Shown piece after piece: positions 17,172-24,590 of a stretch of DNA of 64,000 bases. The translations under genes were made by a program, and so were the position numbers. Source of the DNA: JALYTZ01 sp036559125 (GTDB lineage Bacteria > Vulcanimicrobiota > Vulcanimicrobiia > Vulcanimicrobiales > Vulcanimicrobiaceae); assembly GCA_036559125.1 (NCBI GenBank), contig DATBTT010000048.1, positions 1 through 64,000 on the forward strand, given 5' to 3'. The notes under the pieces are model-generated. The model searched no databases, was not told the origin of the DNA, and saw nothing but the letters and a program-made list of their open reading frames with translations. Positions within the stretch are counted from its first letter, which is position 1, and each line of letters opens with the position of its first letter.

Positions 17172-18107
17172 CTAGCGCAAAATTAGACGCCAACGCTTCG
17201 TTTCACCGGCAGCAGCAACCAGCGGTTTCAGCTTAGCGCACGCCTTTTGCAGGCGTTCATAATATGCCGGGACCACGGAGGCGCGCTCGATTAGGCGAGC
17301 CAGCGCGGCCGTGTCGCCGGCCGGATAAAGTCCGGGATAGGTGCGGCCGAGGATGCCGGTATTTCCGGGAATGCGCGAGGCGAGGATCGGGACGCCGCAC
17401 GCAATCGCCTCGCACAGAACGTTCGCACCGCCTTCCAAACGCGACGAGTGCACGAGCAAGTCGCTGCGCAGAAGCAAACGGCGGGCGCCCGCGCGGCTCA
17501 ACTCGCCGAGAAAACGATACCGCGGGTTTCGACGCGTTTCGCGCTCCACGGCGCCGCCGTACTGCGGCGCTAAAATACCGCCTGCTTGGCGAAGTCGGAT
17601 CGGAAGCGCGCCGTCGAGCGTCCGTAACGCGTACGCCGCTCGCATCGGATCTTTCTCCCAGCGCAGATGCCCGAGAACGCAGATATCGAACGTTGCCCTC
17701 GCCCCGCGACGCGCCGGGCGCCCAGCCGGCGCGGATTGAACGATCGCCGTCGTTTTCGCGCGTAACGCAGGAGGCAACTCGCGCGCGCCCTCGGGCTGCA
17801 GCGTTACCAGCGCGTCCGCGGCGTTCATCGCGCGCACTGCGAGCGCGCTCGTATGCATGTCGCGATACAGATCGGTTCCGGTGAGAACGAGAACGATCTG
17901 GCGGTCCGGATAGCGTTTGCGAAAGGCGAGTACGCTGCGGGCGCTCTTACGCGCGTGCAACGCTACCAGGCATTGGGCGGGTTCACCCGTATATGCCTCG
18001 AGGATTCGCGTCCGCCAACCCAAAGAGCGGAAGATGCCCAGGTAGCGATCTGCCGTCACGGAGTTGCCGAGCGTCGATCCGCGCGGCGCGGGGGAAACGA
18101 TGATCAT
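17172..18107 (-). CDS. senB: Selenoneine biosynthesis selenosugar synthase SenB (TIGR04348-type glycosyltransferase)
   Basis: Starting at ATG 18107, the 311-residue protein opens IIVSPAPRGSTLGNSVTADRY, close to the PAPxGSxxGNxxTAxR opening of SenB proteins. Glycosyltransferase family-4 features follow: VLTGTDLYRD, VLGHLRWEKDP and SRLEGGANVLCEAIACGVPILASRI, the nucleotide-sugar binding motif. Known SenB joins selenophosphate and UDP-GlcNAc to give a selenosugar, the selenium donor for SenA. It is divergent from senA, with its start codon inside the shared palindrome ATGATCAT. An ATG at 18119 is an alternative. The acting substrate here is inferred from the locus. Confidence 0.88.
   Translation of the reverse strand: MIIVSPAPRGSTLGNSVTADRYLGIFRSLGWRTRILEAYTGEPAQCLVALHARKSARSVLAFRKRYPDRQIVLVLTGTDLYRDMHTSALAVRAMNAADALVTLQPEGARELPPALRAKTTAIVQSAPAGRPARRGARATFDICVLGHLRWEKDPMRAAYALRTLDGALPIRLRQAGGILAPQYGGAVERETRRNPRYRFLGELSRAGARRLLLRSDLLVHSSRLEGGANVLCEAIACGVPILASRIPGNTGILGRTYPGLYPAGDTAALARLIERASVVPAYYERLQKACAKLKPLVAAAGETKRWRLILR
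18100..18107. promoter_or_regulatory. Palindrome ATGATCAT holding both senA and senB start codons
   Basis: The + strand reads ATG at 18100 (senA) and the - strand reads ATG at 18107 (senB) within one 8-bp palindrome. GGGGGAA precedes the senA ATG at normal spacing. senB has no obvious Shine-Dalgarno before 18107, but GAGGTG precedes the alternative ATG at 18119. Either way the genes overlap head to head, so both promoters must lie inside the partner's coding sequence. Confidence 0.7.
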
Positions 18108-19377
18108 AGAAGCCGGCATGACACCTCTGGCTGAGTTAGCCGACGCGCGCCGGCGGACCCTTGCGTTGACCGAGGATCTGCACGACGAGCAGCTTCGCGT
18201 GCCGCTGCTCGAAACGATCAATCCCTTCGTGTGGGAACTGGGTCACATTGCGTATTTCGCCGAGTTCTGGACGTTGCGGAATTTGTTTGGGCGCGATCCG
18301 ATCGTCGCGAACGCCGATCTACTCTACGATTCTGCAACCGTCGAGCACGACGACCGCTGGAACCTGCCGCTCCCGTCACGCGTGCAGACACTGGCTTTCA
18401 TGCAGCGCCAGTTTGACGAGCTCTCGGCGAATGCAGGCGCCGCGATCGCAACCGATGCCGGCCGGTATTTTCTCCAACTCATCCTATTTCACGAAGACAT
18501 GCACGGCGAAGCGCTCGTCTACACGCGACAAACGCTCGCATATCCGGCACCGGCTCTCACTGCAGACATCCCGCCCCCGGGCGGTGCGCTCCCCGGCGAC
18601 GCACGGATTCGCGGCGGCCGCTACACAATTGGAGCAGACCCAGCGGACGGCTTCGCGTTTGACAACGAGAAATGGGCGCATGAAGTTGAACTCGGCGATT
18701 TCGCTATCGCGCGCGCGGCGGTAACCAACGCGCAATTCGCGGCGTTCGTCGAAGACGGCGGCTATGCGAATCGGCATTTCTGGGCGGACGACGGATGGGC
18801 GTGGCGCGAGAACGCGCGCGCGGAGCACCCGATATATTGGGAGGCCGCCAATGGCGGGCGCGGCACGGCTGCGTTCCGCCGGCGTCAATTCGACCGGCTC
18901 GCCGTCCTGCGAGATCATGAGCCCGTCAGCCACGTAAACTATTTCGAGGCGCAGGCGTATTGCGCGTGGGCGGGCCGGCGGCTGCCGACCGAAGCCGAAT
19001 GGGAGGTTGCCGCGACCGGCTCTCAGCGGCGCCGTTATCCATGGGGCGACGAACCTCCGCAGGCGGGGCACGCGAATTTGGATGGAGCGATCGGAACCAC
19101 GTGCGACGTCGGCGCGTTCGAAACCGGAGAGAGCCCGACGGGCTGCCGGCAGATGCTGGGTAACGTGTGGGAATGGACGCAAACTACGTTCGAACCCTAT
19201 CCCGGTTTCACGATAGATCCGTACGCAGAGTACTCGGCTCCGTGGTTCGGTTCGCACAAAGTTTTGCGCGGAGGCGCATGGTCCACTCGACGTCGACTGA
19301 TCACGACCCGTTGGCGAAACTTCTACCGGCCGCATCGGCGCGACATCATAACGGGCTTTCGCACGGTAAAGATATAA
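18100..19377 (+). CDS. senA: Selenoneine synthase SenA (EgtB-like, non-heme iron)
   Basis: This 425-residue protein combines an N-terminal DinB-like helical domain and a C-terminal FGE-sulfatase domain (about 165-423), the EgtB plan. The three iron-ligand histidines are visible: H49 (WELGHIAYFAEFW), H131 and H135 (FHEDMH), matching the His51/134/138 spacing of mycobacterial EgtB. The end GCRQMLGNVWEWT, YPGF, DPYAEYSAPWFG and HKVLRGGAWSTR is as in SenA. Known SenA joins the selenosugar to hercynine with oxygen to make selenoneine. Context (senB, SelD) favours SenA over EgtB. The start has GGGGGAA upstream; ATG 18118 is an alternative. Confidence 0.88.
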   Translation: MIIEAGMTPLAELADARRRTLALTEDLHDEQLRVPLLETINPFVWELGHIAYFAEFWTLRNLFGRDPIVANADLLYDSATVEHDDRWNLPLPSRVQTLAFMQRQFDELSANAGAAIATDAGRYFLQLILFHEDMHGEALVYTRQTLAYPAPALTADIPPPGGALPGDARIRGGRYTIGADPADGFAFDNEKWAHEVELGDFAIARAAVTNAQFAAFVEDGGYANRHFWADDGWAWRENARAEHPIYWEAANGGRGTAAFRRRQFDRLAVLRDHEPVSHVNYFEAQAYCAWAGRRLPTEAEWEVAATGSQRRRYPWGDEPPQAGHANLDGAIGTTCDVGAFETGESPTGCRQMLGNVWEWTQTTFEPYPGFTIDPYAEYSAPWFGSHKVLRGGAWSTRRRLITTRWRNFYRPHRRDIITGFRTVKI

Positions 19378-19386
19378 GGAGACTGC

Positions 19387-20484
19387 GTGTCCATTTCGGA
19401 GAATGCGTTACTCGATCGCGAAGCGACGCTCAAACGGTTAATAGGCGGAACGCTCGTTTTTCTGGCGATCGCCGTGGTCGGATTATTTATCGTAAAATGG
19501 TGGCCTTATTGGCATAAGGCATTCGTTGCCGCGGCAACGCGTACGATCGGCGCGTCAATCGTTAGCGGGAAGTCGGTACAGCCGCAAGCCGTCGGAATAG
19601 CTGCCGCGTGGAGCTACACGCTCGCGTATTTCAAATCCGTTTGGGAGGCCGTCGTGCTCGCGCTGGTTCTCGGCGCGTCCATCCAAGTGTTGGTGCCCCG
19701 CAAATGGTTGCTCGGCCTGATCGGCGGAAACGGGTATCGTTCGACGGCAATAGCCGGAGCCGCATCCATGGCCGGAATGATGTGTACGTGCTGCACGGCA
19801 CCGATCGTCGTCGGAATGCGGCGGCAACGCGTGGGAATCGGCGGCGCGATGGCCTTTTTTCTCGGAAATCCGGTTCTCAACCCAGCGACGGTCGTCTTCA
19901 TTGGGCTCGTCCTTGGCTGGCCGTTTGCGATAGTCCGCATCGTATTCGGCCTCGCGCTCGTATTCGTCGTCGCGTGGCTGGCCAGCCGCGTCGTTTCGCG
20001 CGACGCGGCGGCAAACGATCCGAAATACGTCGTGCCGCTGGCGGCGATCGACGATCCGAAACGCACCGCTGCCGGCATCGCTGCCTCGTGGTTGAAGGAA
20101 CTGTGGGTCGAGATCTACACGTTGCTGCCCGGCTATATCGCAATTGTCTTCGTGCTGGGCGGCCTACGCGCGTGGCTATTTCCGCCGGGGCTGACGATCC
20201 ACGCATCCGGACTCGGCGCGATCGCGCTGCTGTCGGCGATCGGCACGCTTTTCGTTATTCCGACCGCCGGCGAAATCCCGATAACGCAAACACTCTTGCA
20301 CGCGGGCATGGGCGTCGGTCCGGCGACCGCGTTGCTGATGACGTTACCGGCGATTAGCGCGCCCTCCTTGTTTATCGTACGCAAGGTCTTTCCGCCGCGC
20401 GCGCTAATCGTAGCGGTCGGCGGCATTTTTATCGTCGGCATTCTCGCCGGAGTCGGGGCGATGTTGATGATGCACGCTGCGTAG
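19387..20484 (+). CDS. ArsP/UPF0718-like (DUF318) permease in the selenoneine locus
   Basis: The 365-residue protein starts with GTG, 9 bases after senA, with AAGGAG. It has eight or more membrane helices and the family's duplicated permease repeats: GNGYRSTAIAGAAS, FFLGNPVLNPATVVFIG and GEIPITQTLLHAGMGVGPATALLMTLPAISAPS. A cysteine cluster MMCTCCTAP sits in the fourth-fifth helix region. Relatives include ArsP, which exports trivalent organoarsenicals through cysteine contacts. Placement between senA and selD suggests it moves a selenium compound (selenide, selenosugar or selenoneine), but this is inference. Confidence 0.85.
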   Translation: MSISENALLDREATLKRLIGGTLVFLAIAVVGLFIVKWWPYWHKAFVAAATRTIGASIVSGKSVQPQAVGIAAAWSYTLAYFKSVWEAVVLALVLGASIQVLVPRKWLLGLIGGNGYRSTAIAGAASMAGMMCTCCTAPIVVGMRRQRVGIGGAMAFFLGNPVLNPATVVFIGLVLGWPFAIVRIVFGLALVFVVAWLASRVVSRDAAANDPKYVVPLAAIDDPKRTAAGIAASWLKELWVEIYTLLPGYIAIVFVLGGLRAWLFPPGLTIHASGLGAIALLSAIGTLFVIPTAGEIPITQTLLHAGMGVGPATALLMTLPAISAPSLFIVRKVFPPRALIVAVGGIFIVGILAGVGAMLMMHAA

Positions 20485-20491
20485 GAGCAGG

Positions 20492-21529
20492 ATGACAAAA
20501 GCGGATATCTTACGGCTGACGCATCTTTCGAGTTGCGCGGGTTGAGCTTCCAAGATGGACGCAAGCGTCCTCGCGCAAGTCTTGCGCGATTTGCCGCCGA
20601 TTGACGATCCGAACGTCATGGTCGGCACGAGCACGGCCGACGACGCCGGTGTGTATCGTTTTTCCGACGACACGGCGCTGGTGCAGACGGTCGATTTTTT
20701 TACGCCGATCGTCGACGATCCGCGTACGTACGGTCGAATAGCCGCCGCCAACGCGCTATCGGATATTTATGCGATGGGCGCTCGACCGCTTACTGCGCTC
20801 GCGATTGCCGCGTTTCCCGAGTCGCTGGACGCGGCAATTCTCGGGGAGATTCTTGCGGGCGGCTCGGAGAAGGCGAAAGAAGCCGGCATCAGCATCATCG
20901 GCGGGCATACGATCAAGGACGACGAGCCGAAATACGGACTCGCGGTTACGGGTATCGTGCATCCCGATCGCGTCGTTCGCAACGACACGGGGCGCGCGGG
21001 CGACGCGCTGGTCTTGACGAAACCGCTTGGAACGGGGATACTCACGACCGCGCGCCGCAGCGATGCCATTGGTGAAGAAGAGCTTGCCGAAGCTATTGCA
21101 TCGATGGAACGTTTGAATCGTGCGGCGGGCGAAGCGATGGTCGAACGCGGCGCCCATGCGGCGACCGACATCACCGGCTTCGGTTTGATCGGACATTTAC
21201 GCGAGATGGCCACCGGGGGCCTGGGCGCGCAAATCGTCGCGAACGACGTTCCGCTACTCGATCGCGCGTTGAACCTCGCCGAAGCCGGCAACGTTCCCGG
21301 CGGCACGCGCAAGAATCTCAACGATGCACTGAGCGCCGGCGTGCTGTTTGACGCATCCGTGTCGCAAGCGCTGCGATTGGTGCTGTGCGACGCGCAAACA
21401 TCGGGCGGATTGCTGATCGCATTGGGAGCGGACGGCGCCCGGGCGCTGCTCGACGACCTAGCCGCGAGGTCGATCGACGCCCGCGTCATCGGCTCGTTAA
21501 CCGGCGACGGTCGCGTCGAGGTGCGATAG
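20492..21529 (+). CDS. selD: Selenide, water dikinase SelD/SenC with in-frame TGA (selenocysteine)
   Basis: Translation from ATG 20492 (GGAG upstream, 7 bases after the permease stop) meets TGA at 20543-20545, codon 18, then runs to 21529, 345 residues. Around it the sequence reads SSCAG-U-ASKMDAS, matching the SelD catalytic loop AGC-GCK of E. coli (Cys17, Lys20) residue for residue, so the TGA is read as selenocysteine. Further motifs: ADDAGVYRFSDDTALVQTVDFF, DIYAMGA, GGHTIKDDEPKYGLAVTG, ATDITGFGLIGHL, CDAQTSGGLL. Product: selenophosphate, for SenB and tRNA-Sec. A caller would start at 20555, cutting off the active site. Confidence 0.9.
20546..20580 (+). other. SECIS-like hairpin downstream of the selD TGA
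   Basis: GGACG (20557-20561) and CGTCC (20566-20570) form a perfect 5-bp stem with the loop CAAG. The loop begins 16 bases after the TGA. Bacterial SECIS elements place a small apical loop about 16-37 bases after the UGA, in the coding frame. The stem can extend by G-C pairing. Confidence 0.6.
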
Positions 21530-21590
21530 ACCAGGGGCCGAGGCGAGTGGACGTTTACTCGAGCGTTGGACTGGGAAAGGGGGAGCCGGT

Positions 21591-21974
21591 GTGATTTGGA
21601 ATTTCGATTCGCACGACGCCTCCGAGGCGTTGTCCGTTCGTCAGGACTTCATGACGGCGTTGCGCGCTCAATCGCGCGCGCGGATTGACGTATTTGCGGC
21701 CGAATTGATCTTCAGCGAACTCGTCGGCAACGTCGTCCGGCACGCGCCCGGCCCGATCCGCGTGTCCCTGGACTTTGACGGCGACGATGCCGTGCTCGAA
21801 GTGCACGACGAAGGCCCCGGCTTCGTACTGGCGCCGACGTTGCCGGCCAGCCTCGATTCGGAGGGAGGCCGCGGACTGTTCATCGTCGCCGAATTGGCCA
21901 AAGAGATTCGCGTTGAAATGCGCAACCGAGACGGCGTTTCCGTTTGCGCCGTGCTTCCCGAAGCCGCGGCATAG
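21591..21974 (+). CDS. Anti-sigma-factor-type ATPase (HATPase_c_2, RsbW-like)
   Basis: The 127-residue protein has the three GHKL boxes: N box ELVGNVVRHA, G1 box HDEGPGF and G2 box GRGLFIV. Stand-alone proteins of this size act as RsbW/SpoIIAB-like anti-sigma kinases or partner switches. The GTG start is preceded by GGGGGAG. It follows selD by about 60 bases and may share its transcript, though a link to selenium is unlikely. No anti-anti-sigma factor is nearby; the PP2C phosphatase at 26.3-27.9 kb could be a partner. Confidence 0.85.
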   Translation: MIWNFDSHDASEALSVRQDFMTALRAQSRARIDVFAAELIFSELVGNVVRHAPGPIRVSLDFDGDDAVLEVHDEGPGFVLAPTLPASLDSEGGRGLFIVAELAKEIRVEMRNRDGVSVCAVLPEAAA

Positions 21975-22041
21975 TCCCCAGCCGAAACAAAGCTGTGGCG
22001 GGTATCGTTGCTCGAGTAAGGCTCTTGCTGAGGTACTCACC

Positions 22042-22500
22042 ATGACTTCTCTGCGAATCCCCGCAATAGCGGTAATGCTTCTTGGCTTAACGGCATGTGG
22101 CTCCGGCGGCGGGCTCGGCGGCCTTGGCGGTCTCCTGGGAGGCCGGTCCACGTGCAATCCCGGAACCCAAGTGCAACTCGCGCGTCCCGGGTCGGGACAA
22201 AGCGGCGTCAACGGCAATCTCGGTTCGATCGAAATCGTTGCTAACGGCAGCAGCGACGCGCTGCACTATTCGCCCAATCAATGGACGTTGCAACTCGTCG
22301 ATACGTTCAACAACCAGACGATTACGACCGGCCAACTCAGTCCGGCTTCCGATACGAGCGGGCCGCATCCATTCACGCAGGACTTCTATTACTCGGGTTC
22401 GCTGCAGCAGCAATTACCTCAGGGAACGACGTGGAGCGTGCGGCTCGTCAATTCGAGCACGTATTGTACGCCCGACGCATTTGATTCGTTTTCAACGTAA
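22042..22500 (+). CDS. Lipoprotein, hypothetical
   Basis: ATG 22042 has TGAGGT upstream. The 152-residue product has a lipobox (LLGLTAC, Cys19), a glycine-rich stretch of ten-plus glycines after it, and a beta-rich body with two cysteines (STCNPG and STYCTP) that could pair. No family is recognised. It lies 14 bases before the TPR/ATP-grasp gene. Confidence 0.75.
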   Translation: MTSLRIPAIAVMLLGLTACGSGGGLGGLGGLLGGRSTCNPGTQVQLARPGSGQSGVNGNLGSIEIVANGSSDALHYSPNQWTLQLVDTFNNQTITTGQLSPASDTSGPHPFTQDFYYSGSLQQQLPQGTTWSVRLVNSSTYCTPDAFDSFST

Positions 22501-22513
22501 TCGAGCCTGATGC

Positions 22514-24088
22514 ATGACGCTTCTGAGCGAAGCGCTTGAGGCTGAGGCTCGAGGACGCGTTCTCGAGAGTTTCGCGCTCTGCTCGCAACGCGTACGCGAG
22601 TCGCCCGCCGATCCCGATGCGCTGACGCTCATGGGCCGGCTGTGCGCGTTGGGTGGCGACCTATGCGCCGCAATCGGGCTCCAACGGCACGCGCTCGCGA
22701 TCGATCCGTCTCACGTGCGTGCAGCCGAAGACTTGACGCGATCGTTAGCGTTGCGCGCATCGCCCGACGAAGGCGAGGCCCTCTACGCGCAAGCCGTCGG
22801 TATGCGTCCCGATATAGACGTCCACTACCTCACTCCGGGAGCGCTCGACGCATTTGACGGAATCGACGGCCTGCGCGCGCTGCTCGAGCGTGCGGTTGCG
22901 GCCGATCCCGCGCATTCCCGCGCGCATGCGGCGCTCGCCAACGTGTTGACGCGCCAGAACGACTTTGCAGCGGCCTTGCAGTCCTACCAGCGCGCGCTAT
23001 TGCTCGATCCCGCAAACGCCGCCGTGCAACTCGCGACCGGCGATATCGAATATGATTTCGGAAACGAAGGCAACGCGCAACGTCACCGCGCGAATGCATT
23101 CGCGCGGCAAGCACTGTATCTAGCGGCGGCGCGATCCGTCCCGTACGCGCGCTCGGTGCTCGTACTGGCGCGGCCCGGGCCATGGGCGGCGAACGTCCCG
23201 CTCGACTTCGTCGTGGATCACGACCGCATCGCCGTCCATCGCCTCTATCTGCCCGTGGGAAAGATGGCGGCCGTTGTGGGACCCCTGCCGCCGTACGACC
23301 TCATCTTCAATGCCGTGGCGTATGCGGAGGCCGCTACGGAGGCGATCGCCTTGGCGGAGCAGTTTATTGCCTCCCAGGCAAAGCCCGCGATCAACCTGCC
23401 GCAACATCTTTGGAAGACGGCGCGAAGCAGCTTGCCCGCGGCGCTGCGGGACGTCCCCGCCTGTAGCGTTCCGGAAGCGACGCGCATCGCGCGTGAAATA
23501 CCCGCCGGAGTCGCGTTCCCACTCATCGCGCGGCCCGTAGACAGTCACGCGGGCCGGGGTCTCGAGCGCGTCGACGATGCCGGGGCGCTCGATGCCTACA
23601 TAGCGCGCCATCCCGGCGATGCCGGATTCGATCTCGCGCCGTTTGTCGATTATCGCAGCGCGGACGGATACTATCGCAAGTATCGCGTCATGTTTATCGG
23701 CGGCGTTGCGTTTCCGTACCACCTCGCGATATCGCGACAATGGATCGTGCATTATAACACGAGCCTCATGCCGGATAATGCGTGGATGCGTGCGGAGGAA
23801 GAAGCGTTCCTCGACGCTCCGCAGTCGGTCTTCGCGCGGTGGGAAGACACGACGCGGGGAATCGCCGCGGCCATCGGTTTGGATTATTTCGGCGTCGATT
23901 GCACGGTGTCGCCCGACGGTGGCATGCTCGTTTTTGAAGCCGACGCAGCCATGTTCGTCCACGCCAAGGATCCCCCGAATCTATTTCCCTACAAACCCCA
24001 AGCGGTCGATCGAATCCGCGCCGCTCTCAACGCGCTCATCATAACTACGGACGTCACATGTGCGGACTCTACCCCGTCCAATGGATGA
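22514..24088 (+). CDS. TPR repeat protein with C-terminal ATP-grasp-like domain
   Basis: The 524-residue protein has TPR helices in residues 1-210 (ALTLMGRLCALGGDLCAAIGLQRHALAIDPSH and HAALANVLTRQNDFAAALQSYQRALLLDPAN). The C-terminal half looks like an ATP-grasp ligase: FNAVAYAEAATEAI, FPLIARPVDSHAGRGLERVDD as the ATP lysine/glycine loop, then RKYRVMFIGGVAFPYHLAISRQWIVHYN, and the metal-binding end YFGVDCTVSPDGGMLVFEADAAMF. It likely ligates a carboxylate and an amine; the substrate is unknown. The upstream lipoprotein may be part of the same operon. Confidence 0.78.
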   Translation: MTLLSEALEAEARGRVLESFALCSQRVRESPADPDALTLMGRLCALGGDLCAAIGLQRHALAIDPSHVRAAEDLTRSLALRASPDEGEALYAQAVGMRPDIDVHYLTPGALDAFDGIDGLRALLERAVAADPAHSRAHAALANVLTRQNDFAAALQSYQRALLLDPANAAVQLATGDIEYDFGNEGNAQRHRANAFARQALYLAAARSVPYARSVLVLARPGPWAANVPLDFVVDHDRIAVHRLYLPVGKMAAVVGPLPPYDLIFNAVAYAEAATEAIALAEQFIASQAKPAINLPQHLWKTARSSLPAALRDVPACSVPEATRIAREIPAGVAFPLIARPVDSHAGRGLERVDDAGALDAYIARHPGDAGFDLAPFVDYRSADGYYRKYRVMFIGGVAFPYHLAISRQWIVHYNTSLMPDNAWMRAEEEAFLDAPQSVFARWEDTTRGIAAAIGLDYFGVDCTVSPDGGMLVFEADAAMFVHAKDPPNLFPYKPQAVDRIRAALNALIITTDVTCADSTPSNG

Positions 24089-24107
24089 AGGAGATCTTCT
24101 ACACCCA

Positions 24108-24581
24108 ATGACTCAACGAATCGACTACAACGCCGCATCACAAAACGCGATCGAACCAGTCTTTGCCGCGTCGCAGTACCTACGCTCGCAGACGACGCTC
24201 GAACCGACGCTGCTCCACCTCGTGGACTTGCGAGTTTCGCAAATCAACGGCTGCGCCTTTTGCATCGCAATGCATTGGCGCGAAGGTCGCGAGTCCGGCG
24301 CGACCGACGATCAGATGCACGGTCTTGCGGCCTGGCGCGAAACGTCGTGGTACTCGCCACGCGAACGCGCCGCTCTCGCCTGGGCCGAAGCCGTGACGAA
24401 CGTCGCTACGTCGCACGTGCCCGACGACATTTTCGAGCAGGTCCGCGCCGTTTTCAGCGAGACCGAGATTGTCGACCTCACGCTCGCCGTCGCCACGATC
24501 AACACCTGGAACCGCCTCTCGATTTCGTTCCGCGTGCCGCCCGAACGAGCCGTCGACTTGCTGGCCCACGCAAACGCCTGA
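24108..24581 (+). CDS. AhpD-like carboxymuconolactone decarboxylase family protein
   Basis: The 157-residue product has the CxxC-H catalytic motif of AhpD-type peroxidase partners: SQINGCAFCIAMHWREGRESG. It is followed by LAAWRETSWYSPRERAALAWAEAVT and the closing NTWNRLSISFR. These proteins reduce peroxides or disulfides with paired cysteines. The start at ATG 24108 fits the family's MTQRIDYN opening; earlier starts overlap the preceding gene. It lies 20 bases after the ATP-grasp gene and converges with the MscS gene. Confidence 0.88.
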   Translation: MTQRIDYNAASQNAIEPVFAASQYLRSQTTLEPTLLHLVDLRVSQINGCAFCIAMHWREGRESGATDDQMHGLAAWRETSWYSPRERAALAWAEAVTNVATSHVPDDIFEQVRAVFSETEIVDLTLAVATINTWNRLSISFRVPPERAVDLLAHANA

Positions 24582-24590
24582 CCGTTCGCG

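Noticed and set aside
18064..19377. senA starting upstream at 18064
   Set aside because: The extra residues are not family-like and would overlap further into senB; the GGGGGAA site favours 18100.
20555..21529. selD starting at ATG 20555
   Set aside because: This start lacks the catalytic AGxxxK loop, which is present in the upstream frame through the TGA; the Shine-Dalgarno before 20492 is better.
21547..21594. A 15-codon leader peptide (VDVYSSVGLGKGEPV) overlapping the GTG of the anti-sigma-type ATPase
   Set aside because: GTG start without a clear ribosome site and too short to judge; the overlap could be chance.
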